64,000 nt of DNA, from contig NZ_LN849456.1 of assembly GCF_900070355.1 (NCBI RefSeq), positions 1,488,001 to 1,552,000 of the forward strand, written 5' to 3'. Below the pieces are notes generated by a model. The model worked only from the letters and a program-made list of their open reading frames with translations. It was not told the DNA's origin and searched no databases. The position numbers were made by a program, and so were the translations under genes. Positions 57,911-64,000 of the stretch are shown here, one piece after another. The stretch comes from Devriesea agamarum (GTDB taxonomy: Bacteria; Actinomycetota; Actinomycetes; Actinomycetales; Dermabacteraceae). The number at the start of each line of letters is the position of its first letter. Positions within the stretch are counted from its first letter, which is position 1.

Positions 57911-59551
57911 GTGACCGACGAGCGCAACCAGTCAAATAGCACCTATTCACATCCCAGCCCGTCTCCACGCGACACAGCCAGTGATGACCGGTTCAGCAAC
58001 GACCCGGCGGATCACCACGTCACCTCGTCATCCCCATCAACGCCGACCGACCATCTGTGCACCACCGAGCATGTGCTACACCTGCCCGATAGGGACCTTC
58101 GGTACACCGCAATCACAGGCACCCGAGTCCTGTGCGAGGAACTGACCGGATCTGGCGGCGGTGAGACTGGGGGCTCCGGATCGAAGGCCGTCGGATCGAG
58201 TAGTGCCGGCCCCTCATCCGAGACAGGAGGGCGCAGCGGTTACAGCCGGGCAGTGCCGTACGCCGAAGTGTTTTCCGTCAGTTATATCGCTCAGGATCGT
58301 GACCCTCAGCGCCCGGTGGTTTTCGCCTTTAACGGCGGCCCCGGCTCGTCAACCGTGTGGCTACATCTGGGAATGCTTGGTCCTAAGCGGGTGGACAGCG
58401 GCGATGTCGATCATCTCACCCCGCCGCCGTACGGCCTGCACGACAATCTTCACACCGTTCTCAGGGACGCCGACCTCGTCTGTATCGACCCTATGACCAC
58501 CGGTTTCACCCGTCCGACGGTCGGACAGCAGCACGACCGGCACCACGGATTTGAGGCTGACCGCGATCTGGTGGCCTCTTTTATCATCGACTGGCTCACC
58601 CGCCACAATCGCTGGTTGTCTCCGAAATTCATTCTCGGCGAGTCCTACGGCACCACCCGTGCAGCGGCGCTTGCCGGGCACCTATTTTCGCGGTACTACC
58701 TCGCGCTCAACGGGGTGGTGCTTATCTCCCCGGTGCTGGACTTCGCGACGCTTTTGTTCAACCAGGGAAACGACTCCGCATACGTTCACTATCTTCCTAC
58801 CTACGCTGCTATTGCGCACTACCACGGTAAGCACGAAGGACGTTCTCTGGAGGAGGTAGTTGCCGAGGCCACCGCGTTTGCCGACGGGCCCTACCAGGGA
58901 CTTCTCGCCGCCGGTCACCGTTTGACCGCTGTCCAGCGCCGAGAGGCGGTGCAGAGCATCGCGGGGCTGACGGGGCTTCACCCGGACTACGTCGATCGGG
59001 CGAACTTGCGGATCGAACACCAGCACTTTTTCGCTGAGCTGCTGCGCGACCAGCACCGTCTTACCGGCCGTATCGACGGGCGTTTCACCATGCCTGCGGG
59101 TGATGCCAACGCGGCAACCGCCGACGATGACCCGTCCATCAGCGCGCTAGCCCCCGCATATACGGCGGGGATTAACCACTATCTCAGCTCAGACCTTGGC
59201 TTTCACACAGACATTGTCTATGAGGTCATGAGCGCCCGAGTTTACCCGTGGAGCTACAGCAGCTTCGAGAACTGCACGGTCAATGTCAGCGAAGACCTCG
59301 CCTCCGCAATGCGAGCCGTACCAGCCTTGCGCGTACTCGTGATGCACGGTTACCACGACGGGGCAACACCGTTCCATGCCTCTGAACATGCGCTGGCTCA
59401 TCTCGCAATCCCTGAGCAGGATTACCACAGCAGATTGCGAGTGGAGTACTACCCTGCCGGGCACATGATGTACGTGCATGAACCATCTCGGATCGCCATG
59501 TCGCAGCACCTCTCGGAGTTCATCGCAGACGATAGCGCGCAGAATAGGTAA
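57911..59551 (+). CDS. S10-family serine carboxypeptidase-like protein
   Basis: 546 residues with an alpha/beta-hydrolase fold. FAFNGGPGSSTVW (oxyanion region, residues about 139-150), FILGESYGTTRAAALAG with nucleophile Ser245, MHGYHDGATPF with catalytic Asp and PAGHMMYVHEP with catalytic His match peptidase family S10. A low-complexity Ser/Gly/Pro region lies at 1-50 and about 78-110. No signal peptide is seen, so it may act inside the cell on peptides. GTG 57911 has GGAGA 7 bases upstream. Its leader lies next to the heptanucleotide array. Confidence 0.85.
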   Translation: MTDERNQSNSTYSHPSPSPRDTASDDRFSNDPADHHVTSSSPSTPTDHLCTTEHVLHLPDRDLRYTAITGTRVLCEELTGSGGGETGGSGSKAVGSSSAGPSSETGGRSGYSRAVPYAEVFSVSYIAQDRDPQRPVVFAFNGGPGSSTVWLHLGMLGPKRVDSGDVDHLTPPPYGLHDNLHTVLRDADLVCIDPMTTGFTRPTVGQQHDRHHGFEADRDLVASFIIDWLTRHNRWLSPKFILGESYGTTRAAALAGHLFSRYYLALNGVVLISPVLDFATLLFNQGNDSAYVHYLPTYAAIAHYHGKHEGRSLEEVVAEATAFADGPYQGLLAAGHRLTAVQRREAVQSIAGLTGLHPDYVDRANLRIEHQHFFAELLRDQHRLTGRIDGRFTMPAGDANAATADDDPSISALAPAYTAGINHYLSSDLGFHTDIVYEVMSARVYPWSYSSFENCTVNVSEDLASAMRAVPALRVLVMHGYHDGATPFHASEHALAHLAIPEQDYHSRLRVEYYPAGHMMYVHEPSRIAMSQHLSEFIADDSAQNR

Positions 59552-59807
59552 CTCGATATATCCCCTCACCGGATAGTGAGGCTATAACCCACCGAAACAT
59601 CTGGAAACAGGTTTACCCGGCATCGAGCTCGGTGTCGAGTGACCGTCCACACGACATACAGCAGAGATTAGATACGCCTGCGTCGCATCCATTAGCGCTG
59701 GCCAGAACCGGGTGCGATCTCCTGATTTGGTCGAGCTGTGACGTCCTTGCGTTCGCCCTGTATGGTTATCCGCGCTACGTCAGTGCCGACCCGAGGTTTC
59801 CCCCATC

Positions 59808-62117
59808 ATGACCGACTCTCCGCATTCACCCTCCTCGCCCACGGGGTCATCCGCGTCTGACGCGGATATCCGCCCACCGGTGACAGTCGCCGGCCCAGTT
59901 GACCCCAATTCTTTGTCTCCTGAGGCCCCGAAGCACACCCGCTGGACCCCGGCATCTATTGCGCTATGGAGTGGCATCGCCCTCCTCGGAGGCATCGCCT
60001 GGTTTATGCTCGCGATCTATCGCGGGGAAAGCGTCAACGCTATCTGGTTCGTGTTTGCCGCCGTGTGCTCGTACTTCATCGCATACCGCTTTTACGCGAA
60101 GTACATCCAGGACAAACTGATCCGACCCAATGATCGCCGGGCCACCCCCGCCGAATACAGCTACGACGGCAAAGACTTCGTGCCCACCGACCGTCGCATC
60201 CTGTATGGCCACCACTTCGCTGCCATCGCCGGGGCTGGGCCTCTGGTCGGTCCCGTGCTCGCCGCACAGATGGGGTACCTGCCGGGCACGATCTGGATTA
60301 TCGTCGGCGTGATCCTCGCCGGAGCAGTACAGGACTACCTAGTCCTGTTCACATCCATGCGCCGCGGAGGACGCTCGCTTGGCCAGATGGCCCGCGACGA
60401 ACTCGGCCTGGTCGGCGGCATCGCCGCCTTCATCGCGACCCTGTCGATCATGCTGATTATCGTCGCGATCCTCGCCATGGTGGTGGTCAATGCGCTCGGC
60501 GAATCCACCTGGGGCGTCTACAGCGTGGGTCTGACCATCCCGATCGCACTGTTCATGGGTTTTTACCTGCGTTATATCCGGCCAGGCAAGGTCATGGAAG
60601 TGTCCCTGATCGGCTGTGCGCTGCTGCTGTTCGCCATTATCTCCGGCCGCTGGGTCTCTGAGACGGACTGGGGCCAGGCTCTGTTCCACCTCGATCGTCC
60701 TTTGATCGCCTGGATCATCATCATCTACGGTTTCCTCGCCGCGGTGCTCCCGGTGTGGATGCTGCTCGCCCCGCGCGACTACCTATCGACATTCATGAAG
60801 GTCGGAACAATCGTGATGTTGGCGATCGCGATTGTGCTCGTGCGGCCCGAGATCACTGTTCCGGCTGTCACCAAGTACGCCTCCACCGGCGACGGACCCG
60901 TCTTCAGCGGCGCTTTATTCCCGTTCCTCTTCGTAACAATCGCGTGTGGCGCACTGTCGGGCTTCCACGCCATGATCGCGTCCGGCACCACGCCGAAGCT
61001 CGTAGAGAAGGAATCGCAGACTCGCCTGATCGGTTACGGCGGCATGTTGATGGAATCCTTCGTGGCCATCATGGCGCTAGTCGCTGCGGTCTCTGTTGAC
61101 CAGGGCATCTACTACGCGATGAACTCGGCATCCTCGGCCACCGGCGGCACCGTTGAATCGGCCGCCGCGTTCGTCAACTCGCTCGGCCTCACCGGCGTGC
61201 ACGTCACACCCGCAGAACTCTCGGAGACCGCCCGACTCGTCGGCGAAGAATCCGTGGTCTCCCGCACCGGCGGTGCCCCAACCCTGGCGGTCGGGCTCTC
61301 GCACATCATGCATCAGCTGGTCGGCGGCGAAAGCATGATGAGTTTCTGGTACCACTTCGCGATTATGTTTGAGGCCCTGTTCATCCTCACGTCCGTGGAC
61401 GCAGGCACCCGTGTCGCCCGCTTCATGGCTTCCGACGCGCTCGGTAACATCTACCCGCGGTTCCGCGACCTGAATTGGCGACTCGGCGCATGGATTACCA
61501 CCGCGCTGATGGTGGCGGGTTGGGGATCCATCCTGGTCATGGGCGTGAATGACCCCCTGGGCGGCATCAACACCCTCTTCCCACTGTTCGGCATCGCGAA
61601 CCAGCTACTCGCGGCGGTCGCCCTGTCGATTTGTATGGTGATCTTCGCCCGCAAGGGACGACGCTGGCTGCTGCTCATCGTTGCGGTACCGATGTACTTC
61701 ACAGCGGTGATCACCGTGTACGGCTCCTATCTGAAGATCTTCTCTCCCAACCCCTCCATCGGCTATTTCGCCAACCACTTCGCCTACAAGGAGGCACTGG
61801 CCGCGGGAAAGACGTCACTGGGTAGCGCTAAAACCGTTGAGGCAATGCAAACCGTCGTCAGTAATACCCTGATCCAGGGTTCACTCTCGGTGCTGTTCGT
61901 GGTGTGCGGCCTGATCGTCATGATCGTCGCCACCTGGCGCACGCTGCAGGCTCTGCGCGGTGTCAAGCTGATCGATACCGAAGATCCCATCACCCCGTCG
62001 AAGATCTTCGCACCGCATGGCATGATCCCCACGCCCGCCGAACGTGAGCTGGAAAAAAAGTGGCAGGCCTACTATGCGAAGCATCCTGAAGAGGACCTTT
62101 CCGGTGTCTCGCACTGA
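59808..62117 (+). CDS. cstA: Carbon starvation protein A (peptide/pyruvate transporter)
   Basis: 769 residues with about 16-18 membrane helices. FYAKYIQDKLIRPNDRRATPA, DFVPTDRRILYGHHFAAIAGAGPLVGPVLAAQ (seen as GHHFAAIAGAGPLVGPVLA), PVWMLLAPRDYLSTFMK and TSVDAGTRVARFM are hallmarks of CstA. It imports peptides or pyruvate during carbon limitation. The N-terminus is Ser/Pro-rich. The following ybdD-like gene overlaps its end, the usual partner arrangement. Confidence 0.95.
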   Translation: MTDSPHSPSSPTGSSASDADIRPPVTVAGPVDPNSLSPEAPKHTRWTPASIALWSGIALLGGIAWFMLAIYRGESVNAIWFVFAAVCSYFIAYRFYAKYIQDKLIRPNDRRATPAEYSYDGKDFVPTDRRILYGHHFAAIAGAGPLVGPVLAAQMGYLPGTIWIIVGVILAGAVQDYLVLFTSMRRGGRSLGQMARDELGLVGGIAAFIATLSIMLIIVAILAMVVVNALGESTWGVYSVGLTIPIALFMGFYLRYIRPGKVMEVSLIGCALLLFAIISGRWVSETDWGQALFHLDRPLIAWIIIIYGFLAAVLPVWMLLAPRDYLSTFMKVGTIVMLAIAIVLVRPEITVPAVTKYASTGDGPVFSGALFPFLFVTIACGALSGFHAMIASGTTPKLVEKESQTRLIGYGGMLMESFVAIMALVAAVSVDQGIYYAMNSASSATGGTVESAAAFVNSLGLTGVHVTPAELSETARLVGEESVVSRTGGAPTLAVGLSHIMHQLVGGESMMSFWYHFAIMFEALFILTSVDAGTRVARFMASDALGNIYPRFRDLNWRLGAWITTALMVAGWGSILVMGVNDPLGGINTLFPLFGIANQLLAAVALSICMVIFARKGRRWLLLIVAVPMYFTAVITVYGSYLKIFSPNPSIGYFANHFAYKEALAAGKTSLGSAKTVEAMQTVVSNTLIQGSLSVLFVVCGLIVMIVATWRTLQALRGVKLIDTEDPITPSKIFAPHGMIPTPAERELEKKWQAYYAKHPEEDLSGVSH

Positions 62118-62502
62118 GTTCTCGCCGAGCGGATCGGATGCGGGCCGCCGTGGCATCGGCGCGGCAAGTTCGGATCTGAGGTCGGATGGCGCGGCGGGTT
62201 TGGAAGCGGATGCAACGTGCCATGAGGTGAGCGCACACCATTGCGGACCTGATACAGGGCGCCAGGATAAGGGTGCTGTGCACCTGAAGGCGCGGCCGCG
62301 GAGTGAGCTCACCAGTTACATCGGGTCTGCTTGGAAAGCGTTCCGGCGGTTCTCCCGCGGCGTGCTCGGGTCTGACGCCTACGACAAATATCTGACGCAC
62401 CACCGGGTCAGCGGATGCCCCCACCCGCCTCTCAGCGAACGCGAATTTTGGCGGCAGACCTACCGCGATATGGATGAGAACCCTCGCGGACGGTGCTGCT
62501 GA
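62074..62502 (+). CDS. ybdD: YbdD/YjiX-family protein, CstA partner
   Basis: The C-terminal about 65 residues (AWKAFRRFSRGVLGSDAYDKYLTHH, seen in pieces, then FWRQTYRDMDENPRGRCC) match the small YbdD/YjiX (DUF466) family that accompanies CstA. The family is normally about 65 residues; here the open frame gives about 142, with a Ser/Gly/Asp-rich extension of about 75 residues. ATG 62074 overlaps cstA by 44 bases; a later GTG at 62226 would give a shorter protein and is an alternative. Confidence 0.8.
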   Translation: MRSILKRTFPVSRTEFSPSGSDAGRRGIGAASSDLRSDGAAGLEADATCHEVSAHHCGPDTGRQDKGAVHLKARPRSELTSYIGSAWKAFRRFSRGVLGSDAYDKYLTHHRVSGCPHPPLSEREFWRQTYRDMDENPRGRCC

Positions 62503-62653
62503 CGCGAAGCGGTGCTGACAACGGCGAGCCCCATGGGCGCTCATAGCGCTAAGCGCCAAATACTCGTGAGCATGTGAGGCGTAGTGCTTGACTGGGGTTG
62601 TACCCGATAGCGCAGGTGCTCGTCTCTCGGGGAGCACGACGAAAGGACCTCCC

Positions 62654-62965
62654 ATGCTCATCGCGTTTTCTATCGCCCCCTCCGGCACCGGACGTGCCGA
62701 CGGTTCCGTGCACGACGCGGTTGCCGCGGCAGTGAAAGTCGTACGCGACTCCGGCCTTCCGAACCGAACCAGCAGCATGTTCACCGAAATTGAGGGCAGC
62801 TGGGACGAGGTGTTCGACGTCGTCAAACGCGCCACCGAGGCGGTCGAACCCTACGGTTCACGCATCTCGCTGGTGCTGAAGGCAGATATCCGCCCAGGCT
62901 ATGAGGGCGAGATCAACGGCAAGTTGGAACGGTTAGAGCGCGCCATCGACGAGCAGGCTAACTAG
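62654..62965 (+). CDS. Thiamine-binding-type protein (MTH1187/YkoF-like)
   Basis: 103 residues. MLIAFSIAPSGTGRADGSV, SSMFTEIEGSWDEVFDVVKRA (in two parts) and SRISLVLKADIRPG follow the MTH1187/UPF0045 family, which binds thiamine or related pyrimidines and forms a ferredoxin-like fold. ATG 62654 with AAAGGA 7 bases upstream is chosen. No thiamine riboswitch was seen and no transporter is adjacent, so its role is open. Confidence 0.85.
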   Translation: MLIAFSIAPSGTGRADGSVHDAVAAAVKVVRDSGLPNRTSSMFTEIEGSWDEVFDVVKRATEAVEPYGSRISLVLKADIRPGYEGEINGKLERLERAIDEQAN

Positions 62966-63047
62966 CGGCAGCGCACATCGGGTCTGATCGGATCGTCCGC
63001 AACCACGGGCGTTTCACACCCGATTCAGGCCCAAGAAAGGACTGAGG

Positions 63048-63302
63048 CTATACGAACTTTGCCGTGAGCCCGTCGATTAAACGGTCAAACATCCGCGGAG
63101 CAACCTCGTCGAAACCTGGACCGAACTGGCTAAAGAGTTCGGCGCTAATCGCACCAACAATGGCGCACCAGGCTTCCATCGTGTTGGCCATAGCCACCGG
63201 GGTGGAGTCGATACCGAGGTCGGTCATGCTGCTTTCTAAGAAAGCGGTGTATTCGTCACCCAGACTGTCGCGGCGACCGCTCTGACATATTGCCGAGTGC
63301 AC
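63048..63302 (-). pseudogene. TetR-family regulator, C-terminal remnant
   Basis: An 84-codon open frame whose end (MEAWCAIVGAISAELFSQFGP and FDRLIDGLTAKFV) resembles the C-terminal WHG-type domain of TetR regulators. The HTH domain is missing: upstream in frame a stop occurs at 63315-63317 and no helix-turn-helix is found in the AT-rich stretch beyond. It is therefore read as a decayed gene. Confidence 0.55.
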
Positions 63303-63566
63303 GGTCAGCTCACGTCACCCTGACTTCGCAGGACGCCAACATCAATATCAAACTCAGTCGAGTTTTAGTAACGCTTTTAACTACGCCAAAGATGCGAAAT
63401 ATCACAATATTAGCGATAAGATATATCCTGATATAACTTCCATAATCGAATCACAGAATGGTAACGATTTTGGGGCAATTCCCGCCACCTAACCTCTTCG
63501 CCGCTAGATTCCGATTACCAACTCGCCATGAAATTTGGTGAGCAAACCACACACAGGAGTATGGTC
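63303..63566. other. AT-rich intergenic stretch
   Basis: About 260 bases clearly richer in A+T than the rest of the window (for example 63361-63480). No gene was recognised. It separates the TetR remnant from the secreted-protein gene and probably contains the promoter of the latter. Confidence 0.6.
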
Positions 63567-64000
63567 ATGCACCTCAAAAGGTCTTAGCCATTGCCACTTC
63601 AACCGCCGTCCTACTCTCTGGGGCAGGGGCGGCATCGGCCCTAACTGTGCCGTCACAAAAATCTCCAACCTCATATCTTGCTTCGTCACGGACAGGCGAT
63701 TTCGATTTCGGAAGCGCATACCTGATAGATTTTCAAGATGAGGGCGCCACAGCCAGCCCCGTCGAAGGACTCGAGCTCATAGAGTCGATCCCAGACTCGG
63801 CACTGATAAGCCAGGAAGCATTTAATGAATGGGTCGCAACAGTCCCACAATTTAGGGGACTTGTATCGTGCGGAATCGAGATCACAACGGCACTTGTAAC
63901 CAATGCATTCGCCATCGCTAAAATTGCGAAGATTAAGTCTGCGATTAAAGCCGCAGGGGGTGCAAAAAAGTTTGCAGAGAAAGCTATCAGCGCCTTCAAA
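63567..64000 (+). pseudogene. Secreted protein gene with early frameshift, cut by window end
   Basis: ATG 63567 has AGGAGT 6 bases upstream, but the frame reads only MHLKRS and stops at TAG 63585-63587. The frame shifted by one base continues open from there to the end of the window: a signal-peptide core (VLAIATSTAVLLSGAGAASA), then about 120 residues including FNEWVATVPQFRG, a Cys in LVSCGIEITTALV, and a Lys/Ala-rich amphipathic stretch (AKIAKIKSAIKAAGG). One extra base near AAAAGG (63576-63581) would join start and signal peptide. The function is unknown; the codon use is AT-richer than the neighbours. Confidence 0.7.

Noticed and set aside
62503-62653. TPP riboswitch before the thiamine-binding-type gene
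   Set aside because: The conserved CTGAGA and related elements were not found in this leader.

Overview
The window looks like a chromosomal segment of a high-GC Gram-positive bacterium (Actinobacteria), probably host-associated. The support is GC-rich coding sequence, frequent GTG/TTG starts, a Zur-type box next to rpmB/rpmG and a COG0523 gene, a DasR-like GntR regulator with dre-like operators, and several actinobacterial families (Abhydrolase_9, GAP/Sap, YbdD after CstA). I cannot name the species. No rRNA, tRNA, CRISPR array, transposase or phage gene was seen.

Layout. 1-5.5 kb: rpmG (partial) and rpmB, divergent from a Zur-box-controlled COG0523 protein without a P-loop; then a D-2-hydroxyacid dehydrogenase, an MFS exporter and a RelA/SpoT-type alarmone synthetase. 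5.9-17 kb: an MHS-type symporter, an AT-rich gap, a DUF3806-like gene, pntAB transhydrogenase, an Abhydrolase_9 protein, a two-domain sulfurtransferase, a beta-hydroxyacid-dehydrogenase-like enzyme, and a Pit phosphate transporter with a small coupled membrane protein. 17-24 kb: an ABC-2 transporter with a two-component system, Kup, and a HAD phosphatase.

24-57 kb holds a dispersed glycan-utilisation region. It has a PfkB kinase, a GH20 hexosaminidase and two Cys-type sulfatases in one tight operon. A GntR/DasR-like regulator follows with a glucose/GlcNAc-family PTS split into EIIA, two EIIB and EIIC. Next come an ascorbate-type (Ula) PTS and a 1944-residue GH35-GH20 fusion. Further on is an ABC sugar importer operon ending in a GH123-like/DUF4091 enzyme. 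None of the hydrolases shows a signal peptide, so the picture is import of Gal/GlcNAc/GalNAc-containing, possibly sulfated, host oligosaccharides followed by cytosolic desulfation and trimming. This is inference from families and context.

45-52 kb is an accessory patch. It contains a membrane protein whose 3' end is duplicated on the far side of a mazEF-like toxin-antitoxin pair, a 44-residue membrane peptide gene, a PAP2 phosphatase, a GAP-family protein, and a two-component system whose response regulator is frameshifted at a C7 tract. 57-64 kb: a heptanucleotide repeat just upstream of an S10-like carboxypeptidase, cstA-ybdD, a thiamine-binding-type protein, a TetR remnant, and a frameshifted secreted-protein gene running off the window.

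A recurring feature is short tandem repeats (6, 7, 18, 19 and 21 bp) in protein tails, linkers and upstream regions. Some lie where length change could alter expression.
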